Below the pieces are notes generated by a model, which saw nothing but the letters and a program-made list of their open reading frames with translations, did no database searches and had not been told where the DNA came from. From an uncultured Mycoplasmatota bacterium (GTDB taxonomy: Bacteria; Bacillota_I; Bacilli_A; RF39; UBA660), in NCBI GenBank assembly GCA_947649365.1, contig CANSRH010000018.1:1-37348 (forward strand): 37,348 nucleotides of DNA. The letters run 5' to 3'. Made by a program: the position numbers and the translations under genes. Positions 23,230-32,155 of the stretch are shown one piece after another; the stretch's first letter is position 1; each line of letters begins with the position of its first letter.

Positions 23230-26073
23230 CTATTTTTGGATAATTTCTGTTTTTCCCATAATATGATTTCTTATTTGAACGTAATCTGTTGCATAAATAT
23301 TATTATCGTTGTTGATATCCGCGGCTAGTAAGTAGGCTCCCGTAAGATTTCCTTTTCCCATAATATGATTACGTACTTTTACATAATCCGTTGCATAGAT
23401 GAACCCATCTCCATTGACATCTCCTTTGATTACTATTGTATAGATGTGCTCTTGCCCGTTCCATTCTAAGGCAAATTGGATTCCTGTTCTTACTAACCCT
23501 TCTTTTATTTCTTTTCCTTGGTTATCTAAAAAATGTTTTAATGTTATTCTTGCATCTAGAGAAATCTTTTTTTGGATGTCTTTTAGATTTGTTCCAAGAG
23601 CAAAGCCAATTACGTAGGAGTCGTTTTTTGTTAGTCCTAAAAACTCGAGTACTTCTTTTTCTGTCATGGTTTTGTTTGGTGCTTCTACTATCAGTTGCAT
23701 AGTAAATGGCATTTTTCCTTCCCCAATTTTTAGTTCTAGCAAGATAGTCGTTGTACCAACGTTTAGGCCTTCTATTTTTCCATTTTGATACGCTGCTATG
23801 CTTGTATCTGTAAAGTGAAGTTCATAAGAAGTCGTTTTATTTGGTTCTATGTTTAACGGAATTTCTTTTTTGGTATATTGGGTAAGTGAAAAAGAGGATG
23901 GAAGTGTTACTTTGTGTATGCCTATTGCTAAATTTTCTTCTCTTAGTACATCGAGCTTATGAAATGTTTTGTCGTATCCTCCAACGGCATTTGCTATTTT
24001 GTTTCCATCAAAATATACATTTTCTGGTTGGTGATACGTAGCATCCATAATGAGTTGTAATCCTATGAATCCTCCTATTTTGTTGGTTCCATTTACATTG
24101 CTTGTAGAAAAGCTATCTTTTATTTGGGCGTTTTTGTTCAGTCCTAAAAAGCCTCCAACGTTTTGTATTCCTTTTACGAAAACACTAGAGGAACAAGATT
24201 CTATTTTCACTCGGTTATCTGCACTTCCCAGAAATCCTCCGGTGGTTTCTAAGTCGTAAAGTGGGGCTTTTTCTTGAGAGACATTTCCACTTTTTATATG
24301 AACATTGTATAAATCGATATTGACTGCATGATTTGCAAACCCACCTAATGTTCGTCCTGTTATAGACGTTGCATTTATGTTTTCAATGGTTAGATTTTTT
24401 ATTAGTGTTTTTGTATTTTCATTTCCAATGGATTGGAAAACACCTTGTTTGTTTGTTGTAATATTTTTTAGTGTTTTGTTGTTTCCATCCAAGTTTCCTT
24501 CTAATAAAATATCTTTGTATTCGATTCCAGAAAAGTCTAAGTCGTTCATTAATTTGTAGTATTTGTTTGTTGTGGATAAGCTCATTAAATATAAATACGT
24601 TTCTGTATTTCTTATTAGATAAGGATTTTCTTTTGTCCCTTCTCCTTCTGTTTTTGGATAGGTAACTTGTAAGGTAATGGAGTCTTGTGTTTCCTCTGTT
24701 ACTTCAATAATTAGCCCAGAGTTGGTTCCATCGGAAAAATAAATAGACTCATTGTCAAAGGTAGTATTGTTTAAGTCCAATTCTTTTCCAAATATTGGTC
24801 TTTTTTTGTTTAGTGTCGCAAGGGATAATTCTCCTTTTCCAGCATTTTCTGCTGTTTCGTTTGGACGGAAAATGTAAATATGGTCTTCTGCTCCATTGTT
24901 TCCTTGAAATTTATATTTTTCATTGACACGATAAATGATAATACCACTGGATTCTGCTGAATAGGTGTCGTATGTGTTTAATTTTTCATGGTATTCTACA
25001 ACAAAGTATTCGTCTTTGTTTCCTCCTACTTCTATTTTTATTGCCCTTTTTTCATTTTTATCTAGATATTTTGGTTTGTATAGTGTGATATCTTTCGTTG
25101 TTTTGTCTATTACTGGCAAGGGATTGTGCCAATTGGTATTTTTATGGTATTCACTTGTAAAATAAGTTAAAAAGCTTTGAGGATTTGAACCTATGCTATT
25201 TCCCATGATGTCATAAAATCCTACTGGATTGGTATTGTTTCCATGACGATATAAATCCATATATCCTAATGTATGACCAAATTCATGAACGATGGTTCCA
25301 TAGGTACCTCGATTGAGCGAAAATAATCCTGCTGCTTCTTTGTAATCGTTTGCATATAAGAGTGTATAAGCAGCAACTTTTTTGCCAAGTATGTTATTAG
25401 TTACTTCTGGATTGTTTTGCATATGCGACCATAGAAGATCATTGAAAGCAATGGGAACAGGTAACGTTTTTTGACCTTCTATAATGAATGATATGGCATC
25501 GATGGTTCCATCTTTATTTGGATCTAATTCGTCTGCTGTGATTCCGCTGTCTGCTACCATGTTTTTAATGTAAGAAACTGCATTGTTTATAAGTTCTGTT
25601 TCTCTTTTTGTTGCTTCTGCTTTGTTTTTGTATCCTATTGGATTTTTTTCATCGTATCGTAAGTAATAGCCAATGGAATGAGAGTCTGTGTATGCCACAA
25701 CTTTTCCTTGTACTTTTGGAAATATTTCTGTTGTGATGGATAGTGTGCCATAACTTTCTCTCTCGTAATAGCTTTTAAAGGATGGCACTTTTATTTTTCC
25801 TTTGATACTATCCATTTCAATGGCTTCTTTGCTGTTAAAAAGTTGATTTGCATTTAAAACACTTTGCTCATCGTCTAGATGATGAGGAACATTTGGATCG
25901 TTGAAGCGAATGAATACCGCTAGATTTTTTACATTTATTGTTTCATTGTTTCTTGCAAGAGTGTTTTGAATCGTCTCTGTTACAATCGCTTGATTATACT
26001 GCTTTTCTGTTGGAGTGGAAAGGATTAGAATACAAAAAACGAAAAAAACGAAAAGTTTATTGTACGTTTTCAT
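23230..26073 (-). CDS. Secreted M6-type (immune inhibitor A-like) metalloprotease with GLUG repeats and a C-terminal dockerin
   Basis: A 947-residue secreted protein. A signal peptide (about 1-20) is followed by a propeptide and an M6 peptidase domain whose zinc motif is VHEFGHTLGYMDLY with the later GFYDIMGNS. Residues about 495-690 have GTKENPYLI and repeated TLGGFANHA, TGGFLGSA, VGGFLGLN, IGGFIGLQ, that is GLUG-type beta-helix repeats. A Big-like region follows. The end is a type I dockerin: two Ca-binding loops DVNGDGFIYATD and DINNDNNIYATD, each followed by YV-x-(V/I)-RNHIMG. It should cleave proteins outside the cell and dock to a cohesin. The start has GAGG 8 nt upstream and overlaps the upstream gene by 17 bp. 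Confidence 0.88.
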   Translation of the reverse strand: MKTYNKLFVFFVFCILILSTPTEKQYNQAIVTETIQNTLARNNETINVKNLAVFIRFNDPNVPHHLDDEQSVLNANQLFNSKEAIEMDSIKGKIKVPSFKSYYERESYGTLSITTEIFPKVQGKVVAYTDSHSIGYYLRYDEKNPIGYKNKAEATKRETELINNAVSYIKNMVADSGITADELDPNKDGTIDAISFIIEGQKTLPVPIAFNDLLWSHMQNNPEVTNNILGKKVAAYTLLYANDYKEAAGLFSLNRGTYGTIVHEFGHTLGYMDLYRHGNNTNPVGFYDIMGNSIGSNPQSFLTYFTSEYHKNTNWHNPLPVIDKTTKDITLYKPKYLDKNEKRAIKIEVGGNKDEYFVVEYHEKLNTYDTYSAESSGIIIYRVNEKYKFQGNNGAEDHIYIFRPNETAENAGKGELSLATLNKKRPIFGKELDLNNTTFDNESIYFSDGTNSGLIIEVTEETQDSITLQVTYPKTEGEGTKENPYLIRNTETYLYLMSLSTTNKYYKLMNDLDFSGIEYKDILLEGNLDGNNKTLKNITTNKQGVFQSIGNENTKTLIKNLTIENINATSITGRTLGGFANHAVNIDLYNVHIKSGNVSQEKAPLYDLETTGGFLGSADNRVKIESCSSSVFVKGIQNVGGFLGLNKNAQIKDSFSTSNVNGTNKIGGFIGLQLIMDATYHQPENVYFDGNKIANAVGGYDKTFHKLDVLREENLAIGIHKVTLPSSFSLTQYTKKEIPLNIEPNKTTSYELHFTDTSIAAYQNGKIEGLNVGTTTILLELKIGEGKMPFTMQLIVEAPNKTMTEKEVLEFLGLTKNDSYVIGFALGTNLKDIQKKISLDARITLKHFLDNQGKEIKEGLVRTGIQFALEWNGQEHIYTIVIKGDVNGDGFIYATDYVKVRNHIMGKGNLTGAYLLAADINNDNNIYATDYVQIRNHIMGKTEIIQK

Positions 26074-27328
26074 GTTTTCGTCCTCTTTTTTCTTTCCAAT
26101 AGAAGAATGATACTATGCTTCCAAAAACTAATAATAAACCAATTAGTCCCCACAGAATGGGTTCTTTTGTCTTTTTTTGTTCACAATGTTCTAAAAATGC
26201 TGGAAATAGTTGAAGCGTTCCTTCTTTTTTTTCATATAAGTATTCTAGTTTTGTTCCTTCTTCGTTCATAGCATGGATTAAACAATAGTTATTTTCTTTT
26301 TGAAACGTTTCACATGGAATTTCTGTATTGTTGATTGTTATTATTTCTCGTGTTGTTTCCATTTTCTTTTCAGTGGATTCAATTAAGTAATACATTTGAT
26401 TTTTAATTTGAATTGGAATACATTCACTTATTAGTTCTTGGTTTTCTTTTGAATACAGGTACCATTTTTTTTCATTTTTTTCTTTTTCACCATATACGAG
26501 TGTAAGGTTTCCTTTCGTAAATACACTTATTTCTTTGTCGTTTATAGAAATTTGTTCTTTGGTAAAACCTTCTGGTATGGTGAGTCCTTGTATGTTTTTT
26601 ACAATTCCTATTTGTTTTCCTTGGTAATTTAGAAAGACTTCTGGTAATTCTTCTACATAGACGTGAATGGTATAAGTCTTTTTGTTTCCATTTTCCGCTG
26701 TGACAAGTATTTCTATTTTGTTGTTTCCTGGTTGTACTTTTTTGGTTCCTGTTCCTTCTACTTTGGCTTTGGTGTCCGAAGGAGTTCCTTCTATGTTGAT
26801 TTCTTTGATTTCATTAGGTAAAACTAAGTTGTATTCTAATTTGCTACTTTGAAATTCCGGCGATAAATTTCCTTCTTTTATATTTAACGAAGCTAAATCA
26901 TTGTTATCCGATTTCTTTGGCGTCGTGTTTCCAGGATTAGGTTTTGGATTGGTTGTGCTTGGTTTATTCGTGGAAGAATTTGAGATTGTTACTGAGACAC
27001 TTCTTGCACCAGGGTTATATTGATTTGCGTCTGCATCGGAAAACCCAACCACAGGAGTTGCGGTGATTACAACGGTTCCACTTCCACCTGCTGTAACGGT
27101 TACAGTTACATAGTTTTGTTCTACCCAAACACTACTTGTTGAAAGTGTTCCATTATTAATGGATAGATTGACTCTACCAATGGCATCTCCTCCTACTCGT
27201 ATCGTAAATGAACTTCCAGGAGACACTTGTTTGGTACTGGCTGATAGACTAAAAGAAGCTGCATGTACAGGGATAGCAAGTAAAACGAATAGAAAGAAAC
27301 TCAACAATAATAAACTACATTTTTTCAT
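26057..27328 (-). CDS. Membrane-anchored surface protein with a cohesin/Ig-like N-domain and a cadherin-like beta-sandwich domain
   Basis: A 423-residue protein. Signal peptide (about 1-23, VHAAS), then an Ser/Thr-rich beta domain (FSLSASTKQVSPGSSFTIRV to about 115), a Pro/Thr/Asn linker, and a cadherin-like beta-sandwich domain (about 145-230: LASLNIKEGNLSPEFQSS, YNLVLPNEIKEI, VTAENGNKKTYTIHV). A further domain precedes one C-terminal helix (about 395-413) with KEKRGRKH inside. It lacks the NAQTG motif and so is membrane-held. It is co-transcribed with the dockerin-bearing M6 protease, overlapping by 17 bp. The first domain has the length and Gly-initiated strands of cohesin-like folds, so it might be the docking partner; that is inference. 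Confidence 0.75.
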   Translation of the reverse strand: MKKCSLLLLSFFLFVLLAIPVHAASFSLSASTKQVSPGSSFTIRVGGDAIGRVNLSINNGTLSTSSVWVEQNYVTVTVTAGGSGTVVITATPVVGFSDADANQYNPGARSVSVTISNSSTNKPSTTNPKPNPGNTTPKKSDNNDLASLNIKEGNLSPEFQSSKLEYNLVLPNEIKEINIEGTPSDTKAKVEGTGTKKVQPGNNKIEILVTAENGNKKTYTIHVYVEELPEVFLNYQGKQIGIVKNIQGLTIPEGFTKEQISINDKEISVFTKGNLTLVYGEKEKNEKKWYLYSKENQELISECIPIQIKNQMYYLIESTEKKMETTREIITINNTEIPCETFQKENNYCLIHAMNEEGTKLEYLYEKKEGTLQLFPAFLEHCEQKKTKEPILWGLIGLLLVFGSIVSFFYWKEKRGRKHENVQ

Positions 27329-27356
27329 ATAAAATACTACTCCTTTAAATAGGCCT

Positions 27357-27362
27357 ATTATA
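27357..27362 (-). promoter_or_regulatory. Extended -10 promoter of the M6 protease operon
   Basis: Minus strand TGGTATAAT with a weak TTCCAC 18 bp upstream. The transcript would start about 20 bp before AAAGGAG and the ATG at 27328. Confidence 0.6.
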
Positions 27363-27396
27363 CCATAGGATTATGTTTTCGTGGAAAATTTATTTT

Positions 27397-27978
27397 TTAG
27401 TCCTTTCTATTGAATCCCCTACTTTGTTCGTATCTATTTTTGTATTCTTTTTTTGCTAATTTTACTATTTTCTCAACAAATTCCGTCTTTCCTTCTGTAT
27501 ATAAATCTCTATTGGGTTTATATTTATTAAATAATGCTAGTTTTAATTTTTCGTATTCTTTTGCTTTTCGTTCATTGTCTTTTAGATAATCCCTAAAATA
27601 TAATTCATCACAATCCCCATAGTTTTTTATATGAATATGAATTACTTTCTTTGCATACCCACTTAAGGTATATCCCTTATTAAAAGAAATTTTACTAGAC
27701 GTTTCGTTCATTAAAATATACTTTTTCTTAAGTATCTCTTTTACTTTCTCTTTCTTTTCAAAATCTATTTCTATTAAAATATCTACAATTGGCTTTGTTT
27801 TTATATTGGGAATGGATGTGCTTCCTATGTGACTAATTCTAAGTATAAATCCTTCCAACATAGATCTTAAAAGTTTTTCTTCTTCGAAATAAATCTCTTT
27901 AAAATTCTCTTTATTGTCCGTAAATAAGATTGGAAACAATTCCCATAATTCTTCATAACTCTTACTTTCTAAATTCAT
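27397..27978 (-). CDS. GrpB family (UPF0157) nucleotidyltransferase-fold protein
   Basis: A 193-residue protein with the GrpB core: RISHIGSTSIPNIKTKPIVDILIEI, a nucleotidyltransferase-like active strand, then HIHIKNYGDCDELYFRDYLK with the conserved His and RDYL. Length is slightly longer than the usual 165-180 because of a basic C-terminal tail (KKEYKNRYEQSRGFNRKD). The role is not established for the family; it may act as a nucleotidyltransferase or bind CoA-linked substrates. AGGAAGAG precedes the ATG. It is 31 bp after the ABM-like gene, probably one transcript. Confidence 0.88.
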   Translation of the reverse strand: MNLESKSYEELWELFPILFTDNKENFKEIYFEEEKLLRSMLEGFILRISHIGSTSIPNIKTKPIVDILIEIDFEKKEKVKEILKKKYILMNETSSKISFNKGYTLSGYAKKVIHIHIKNYGDCDELYFRDYLKDNERKAKEYEKLKLALFNKYKPNRDLYTEGKTEFVEKIVKLAKKEYKNRYEQSRGFNRKD

Positions 27979-28009
27979 AAGTCTCTTCCTAATGGTTTAA
28001 TTTTAACTT

Positions 28010-28309
28010 CTAATATTTTTTTATTTGTTTAGAAATTAATGCAGTACATGTATTCATTTGAATGCAAGCATAAAACTGGTTGGTTACTTCTTTTCCTTTT
28101 CCAATTGTTGTTCCATTTTTGGCATCTTCTTCTGTTTCCCAAAGAACAAAATCAGTCCATGTATCTTTTTGTAAATAGTGTTCCCAAGAAATAAACCCGT
28201 TTGCTTTGGATATGATTTCATCATGCAATTTTTGAGTTATTTCTATAAATTGTTCTTCTTTTATCCCTTTTTTAAGTTTATAAGAAAATATCCATGCCGT
28301 CTTAGCCAT
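28010..28309 (-). CDS. Small dimeric alpha/beta-barrel (ABM/stress-responsive) protein
   Basis: A 99-residue protein with ferredoxin-like beta-alpha-beta order (WIFSYKLKKGIKEEQFIEI, IISKANGFISWEHYLQKD, DFVLWETEEDAKNG) typical of antibiotic biosynthesis monooxygenase/DabB-type small proteins. AGGAGG sits 9 nt before the ATG. Substrate and reaction are unknown; many members have no known activity. It probably forms a transcript with the GrpB gene downstream. Its promoter region contains the terminator of the gene upstream only on the far side. Confidence 0.65.
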   Translation of the reverse strand: MAKTAWIFSYKLKKGIKEEQFIEITQKLHDEIISKANGFISWEHYLQKDTWTDFVLWETEEDAKNGTTIGKGKEVTNQFYACIQMNTCTALISKQIKKY

Positions 28310-28369
28310 CTATTTTTTCCTCCTTTCAAGGAATTTTTGCTCTATTTCTATTTTTACTATAACATATAA

Positions 28370-28404
28370 AAAACAAATCTACTATCTTTTGTTTGATTTG
28401 TTTT
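28370..28404. terminator. Terminator after the anti-sigma-like gene
   Basis: Arms aaaacaaatc (28370-28379) and gatttgtttt (28395-28404) with a 15-nt loop; T-rich after the stem on the minus strand. It lies 7 bp past the stop of the anti-sigma-like gene. Confidence 0.7.
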
Positions 28405-28410
28405 ATAAAA

Positions 28411-29121
28411 TTATTTTAGCATTGCTAACAAAAAGGTTGATAATTCTTGTTCTGTTATTTTAGTGGTTTCAATATCAAAGTTATAATCATTCCATTGAAA
28501 TTCTGTAAAATATGTTTCTTCGTATTTGAAAATTTTTAGTTCTATACCATTGATTGTTGTTGTTTTACTTCCTTCTTCATTAAAATAATAATCTCTTATG
28601 GGCTTACGATCTTTCGAGTATTTGATATTTATCGTTCGGTCATTATCATTTGAATAGACAATTTCATAATTTCCTATGATGTTGTACTCTTTGCTTTCTC
28701 TATTTTCCCTAAAATAAAGTATATATTTGTCGGTTTTCTCTAAATCTTTGGGGAGATTGATTCGTTCCTCTTTGTAGGGTAGTGGAAAAGCAATATCATG
28801 GTTCGTTATTCTTTTTAGTTCAGCATCTATACTACGTGTTCCTACATTTTTATTCGTCACTTCATTGATATTTAACGTTATATTCGTTTCTTTATCTACA
28901 TAAGGTTTATTCTCTAGGACTGCTTTTTTATCGTTTTGGTAGAAGAATAAAATGCCACTTACTATTATCACTAAGCCTATTGGTACGAAAGCCCATTTTT
29001 CTATTTTGTTTTTCATCTTTCTTTTTTCTCCTTTTTCTATTTTATTGATTATTTCTTTATAATACTCTTTTGGATTCATTTCTTGTTCTATTGCACGTTT
29101 TAATTTTTCTTTATTTGTCAT
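28411..29121 (-). CDS. Membrane-anchored anti-sigma-factor-like protein
   Basis: 236 residues from the ATG at 29121, inside the end of the sigma gene, 8 nt after GGGGG/TAGAG; two further ATG upstream lack better sites. A cytoplasmic N-domain (about 45 residues, MTNKEKLKRAIEQEM, NPKEYYKEIINKIEKGEKRK) precedes one helix (about 48-68, FVPIGLVIIVSGILFF), then an external domain. The gene overlaps the ECF sigma by 11 bp. Gene order, overlap and topology make it the cognate anti-sigma, although I see no zinc HxxxCxxC motif. The external domain has no recognised family. Confidence 0.75.
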   Translation of the reverse strand: MTNKEKLKRAIEQEMNPKEYYKEIINKIEKGEKRKMKNKIEKWAFVPIGLVIIVSGILFFYQNDKKAVLENKPYVDKETNITLNINEVTNKNVGTRSIDAELKRITNHDIAFPLPYKEERINLPKDLEKTDKYILYFRENRESKEYNIIGNYEIVYSNDNDRTINIKYSKDRKPIRDYYFNEEGSKTTTINGIELKIFKYEETYFTEFQWNDYNFDIETTKITEQELSTFLLAMLK

Positions 29122-29665
29122 TCTCTCTACCCCCATTTCCAAAATGCTCTTGTAATTCGTGCAGTGTTCTATAGATTAAGTTCTTAACATAAGATTCTTT
29201 TGCGTTTAAATACTTAGAAATTTCTTTACTACTTACTTCTAATTTGTAGTATAAATAAAAAACTTTTGGAATATCTTGATTTTTTTTACTTTTTATATAG
29301 TTCCAAATGGTATTCCAATGTTCTTTTGTGATTATAAGATCATTGATATCCATTTTATCTTCTATTGTATCTATTAATTCTATGTCTTTTTCATTTGTTT
29401 CAAATAAAGAGATAACTTTTATTTTCTGCAATAGAGAGTAATGTTTTTTGATTTTATTGTTTGCAATACCTATAAGATAACTTTTCATATTTCTATCGGA
29501 TATTTCTTTTTTGTTTAAAATTTTCCATAATTCTAAATAGGTTTCTTGTATAATATCCTTGGTATCAGTAATATGATGACATTTAATAATTACATATTTA
29601 AGCAAATCTAAATGGGTTTTGTCATATATCTCATTAAATTTATATAGGTTTAACTTGCTAGCCAT
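29111..29665 (-). CDS. ECF (group 4) sigma factor
   Basis: 184 residues from ATG 29665, which has AGGTGAGG just upstream; the in-frame GTG at 29674 overlaps that site. Region 2 is near the N-terminus (HLDLLKYVIIKCHHITDTKD, IIQETYLELWKIL), region 4 near the C-terminus (PKVFYLYYKLEVSSKEISKY, LNAKESYVKNLIYRTLHELQ). The group is not assignable from sight. It would direct RNA polymerase to stress or envelope promoters and be held by the anti-sigma-like protein downstream. The region upstream contains a TGAAACTTTTT element (29704-29714) typical of ECF -35 boxes, suggesting autoregulation. Confidence 0.85.
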   Translation of the reverse strand: MASKLNLYKFNEIYDKTHLDLLKYVIIKCHHITDTKDIIQETYLELWKILNKKEISDRNMKSYLIGIANNKIKKHYSLLQKIKVISLFETNEKDIELIDTIEDKMDINDLIITKEHWNTIWNYIKSKKNQDIPKVFYLYYKLEVSSKEISKYLNAKESYVKNLIYRTLHELQEHFGNGGRENDK

Positions 29666-29703
29666 GTTCCTCACCTACACTATAATAATCCTTTGTTTTT
29701 AAG

Positions 29704-29714
29704 AAAAAGTTTCA
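29704..29714 (-). promoter_or_regulatory. Possible ECF-type -35 element upstream of the sigma gene
   Basis: Minus strand TGAAACTTTTT, resembling the GAAAC core of ECF -35 boxes, about 40 bp before the start codon. No clear CGT-type -10 is seen, so a sigma-A promoter remains possible. Confidence 0.35.
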
Positions 29715-29780
29715 AAAATTTTAAAATTTGTTGCCGAAATTCTTATAATCATTAAAAATTGCTTAAGAAGATTATAATAT

Positions 29781-29809
29781 AAAAAGACAGATGATTCTTC
29801 TGTCTTTTT
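29781..29809. terminator. Terminator of the lipoprotein gene
   Basis: aaaaagacaga, loop of 7, tctgtcttttt: a perfect 11-bp stem with T run on both strands, 17 bp past the stop of the lipoprotein gene on the minus strand. Confidence 0.85.
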
Positions 29810-29826
29810 CCTATGTATTCCATTTT

Positions 29827-30366
29827 TTATCGATAACTAGCAACCGTACATTTTCCACTTTTTTTGTTAAATGTTGCACCTAATCTTTGTCCAGCTTTAT
29901 CTACCCATGTATAACTAAGGGATCCTGTTGATATACTGGTTAGCGTTCCTTCTCCTCCCACTTTTTCGACTAATTCTTCATAGGTAAATGAACCATTATT
30001 TAAATCTTTTTGTAAGTCACTTGAGGATGGTAATTTTATTGTTTCATCTTTTAGACTTTCTTTATCGATTGTTGCTTGAATTGTGATTGTATCATTACTA
30101 TTTTTGAAACTTATCCAATTTTTAGAATCAAATTTCCAAATTGGATCACTTCCTATCATGGCATCGGTAGTGGATTCAAAGCCAATTATATCATTCATTT
30201 CTTCTATCGTATTTGTTGCTTCAATTTTCTTCATACATTCTACAATGGAACAATTTCCTTTTACGTCTTCTTTTGGCTTTTCATCTAAATTTTCTTTTGC
30301 ACATCCTGTTGCAAAACATAGGGCACATAAAGCGATAATAGCACTTAATCGTATTTTTAATTTCAT
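29827..30366 (-). CDS. Lipoprotein with a DUF3862-like domain
   Basis: A 179-residue lipoprotein: signal peptide and lipobox FATGC, the Cys (residue 22) becoming the lipid-bearing N-terminus. The C-terminal half (YEELVEKVGGEGTLTSISTG, LSYTWVDKAGQRLGATF) resembles the DUF3862/BLIP-like fold. Two further Cys (GNCSIVEC) lie near the N-terminus. It would sit on the outer face of the membrane. AAGGAAAAG precedes the ATG. No functional assignment is possible; its neighbours, ECF sigma pair and DUF5131 gene, are separate transcripts. Confidence 0.75.
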   Translation of the reverse strand: MKLKIRLSAIIALCALCFATGCAKENLDEKPKEDVKGNCSIVECMKKIEATNTIEEMNDIIGFESTTDAMIGSDPIWKFDSKNWISFKNSNDTITIQATIDKESLKDETIKLPSSSDLQKDLNNGSFTYEELVEKVGGEGTLTSISTGSLSYTWVDKAGQRLGATFNKKSGKCTVASYR

Positions 30367-30432
30367 TTTCTTTTCCTTCTTTCTATAAAATTATAGCAAA
30401 AACAAAAGATCTCGTAAATATGGTTGCATTTT

Positions 30433-31146
30433 TTATTTCTTTTTATAATTAATATTTGCTAATTTTGCTTGTTTGCATAAATCTTTTGTCTGTAATTTAT
30501 ATTGTTTTCCATCTTTTATTGTATACGTCCCACATTGTCTAAATTCAAAATTAACATTTTTTCTTATACATTGCTCTCTAATATCTAATGCCCAATCATA
30601 ATGAAATACTCTAGCATTTGTATCCGATTCTCCACCTACTACAACTAATTCAACGGAATCCAAGTAGTTTTCAATAGCAATGTTCTCTAATAATGGTTGA
30701 GCTGTAATGCATTTATGTTTTATTGGTAAATCTTTAAATATTCCTAATTTGTAATCGGCATTTTTTTGATTTTCAATCGTACAACAGACTATTACATTAT
30801 CGTAACCATCGTTCCAGTCTTCTGGAATACATTTTGTAAATCGGTCTATTCTTTTTGTTAGAAATAAAAACGTACAATCCTGTCGCATTTTTATCATTTT
30901 CCAACATTCTTCTCTCCACTCGTCTGCTTCTTCAATAAGAAAATCTGTTGAAAAACATAGATAAACAATTCCTGATTTCATCTTATAGTTACCATTTTTT
31001 AATCTCTCTATTGGTTTTTCAAAGTCTTTTGTTTTTATAATTTTATTTGTGTTTTTCTTTCTTTTTGCATCTTCTTTGTGTATATAACAATGCAAACAGC
31101 CATCACTACATTTTTTACACCCACGCCAGGGATTCCACATTGTCAC
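30433..31146 (-). CDS. DUF5131 (phage Gp37/Gp68-like) family protein
   Basis: About 237 residues. The N-terminus (VTMWNPWRGCKKCSDGCLHC) matches the WNPxxGCxxxSxGCxxCY signature of DUF5131/phage Gp37/Gp68 proteins, which carry an iron-sulfur-like Cys cluster. Further family features are VYLCFSTDFLIEEADEWREE, FLFLTKR and VVVGGESD. The start is taken as GTG 31146, 11 nt after AGGAG; the in-frame GTG at 31158 falls on that RBS. Homologues occur in phages and mobile elements; the function is unknown. It follows the 31161 gene closely and is probably co-transcribed. Confidence 0.88.
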   Translation of the reverse strand: MTMWNPWRGCKKCSDGCLHCYIHKEDAKRKKNTNKIIKTKDFEKPIERLKNGNYKMKSGIVYLCFSTDFLIEEADEWREECWKMIKMRQDCTFLFLTKRIDRFTKCIPEDWNDGYDNVIVCCTIENQKNADYKLGIFKDLPIKHKCITAQPLLENIAIENYLDSVELVVVGGESDTNARVFHYDWALDIREQCIRKNVNFEFRQCGTYTIKDGKQYKLQTKDLCKQAKLANINYKKK

Positions 31147-31160
31147 CGTTTTTATCACTC

Positions 31161-31424
31161 CTAAAATCTTGATTTTTCATAATTGTAAGAAATGCTCGTT
31201 CCTACCACTATATCTTCTATTTTTTCAATTATTAACCAATCGTCCATGTTTCCTTGATGGTCAAAATCTAGTGCAGGAATTTCTTCTTCATTTTTAAATT
31301 CTACTAGACATAGACATTTTTTGTGCCATCTTTCTTTTTGTTTATCTGTTAGCTGTAATTTGTTATTATTTTCTTCAATCGTTTTGGTTATTTCTTCTTC
31401 ACTCAATTTTACATAGTTTTGCAC
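31161..31424 (-). CDS. Small protein of unknown function upstream of DUF5131
   Basis: 87 residues from GTG 31424 with GGA 6 nt upstream. The frame stays open about 23 codons further upstream (SFIKKRKEKGKKITAKAVGK, back to a TAA at about 31490) with no ATG, GTG or TTG; an upstream start such as ATT, or a 5' frameshift, may have been lost. The product has KKCLCLVEFKNEEEIPALDF and IEKIEDIVVGTSISYNY. It ends 15 bp before the DUF5131 gene, whose RBS overlaps this stop region, so the two are one transcript. No family recognised. Confidence 0.5.
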   Translation of the reverse strand: MQNYVKLSEEEITKTIEENNNKLQLTDKQKERWHKKCLCLVEFKNEEEIPALDFDHQGNMDDWLIIEKIEDIVVGTSISYNYEKSRF

Positions 31425-31530
31425 TTCTTTTCCAACTGCTTTTGCAGTTATTTTTTTTCCTTTTTCTTTCCTCTTTTTAATGAAAGATTCTTATCTTTAT
31501 AATTCTTTTTTTCTAATCGAGTGTTTATCG

Positions 31531-31950
31531 TTATTTATTATCAAAATTTTCTGTTTTTAAATCACAATAATATCTGCCACTTGTAGCAGTAAATTTTAAA
31601 ATACAATAATCTGGATCTGTTACCCCTTTTTTATAAAATAGGGTATCTCCTTTTTTCCAAAACTTAGTTTTCGTTTCTTGATCTGTTAAAACTTCCATTT
31701 TGCCTTTTAACATGACACCCTCATATTTAATTAATCCTTTATGATAAAAATATATACTAGCATTTGGATTTTTTTTATATTGTTGAACTCTCATAGAGGA
31801 GGTATTTGTAGAAAAATAAAATTCTTTTAATCCAATTCTTTTTCTAGGTTTTAACATTGCTTTTCCATTAGGATAATTTTCTTCATCAATAGAACATATA
31901 AAACTCACTTTTTGTTTATCAATCCATTTTTCTATTCTCTTTTTATCCAT
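31531..31950 (-). CDS. Pyridoxamine 5'-phosphate oxidase-like FMN-binding protein
   Basis: A 139-residue split-barrel protein of the PNPOx-like superfamily: VSFICSIDEENYPNGKAML, FSTNTSSMRVQQYKKNPNAS, IYFYHKGLIKYEGVMLKGKM. Relatives bind FMN or act as general stress proteins (GSP26-type). The reaction is unknown. The RBS is weak (GTGAGTT upstream of the ATG). It stands between a possible plus-strand remnant and the 31161 gene; promoter not resolved. Confidence 0.8.
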   Translation of the reverse strand: MDKKRIEKWIDKQKVSFICSIDEENYPNGKAMLKPRKRIGLKEFYFSTNTSSMRVQQYKKNPNASIYFYHKGLIKYEGVMLKGKMEVLTDQETKTKFWKKGDTLFYKKGVTDPDYCILKFTATSGRYYCDLKTENFDNK

Positions 31951-32155
31951 TATTTTTTAACTCACTTTCCAATTGCAATTTAGATTTTGACTTATTTTCA
32001 TCCTTTTGATTTTCTCCGTTTTTATGTTAGAATCTGTTGATTTTTTTCGAAAGGGATTTTACTATCCGTTTCTTTCTGTAAACCTTTTACTTAAAAAAAT
32101 TAAACCAGCTTTCTTAATGATGCTAGTGTCTTGTGTATTTGTTTATTGGAGTCCA

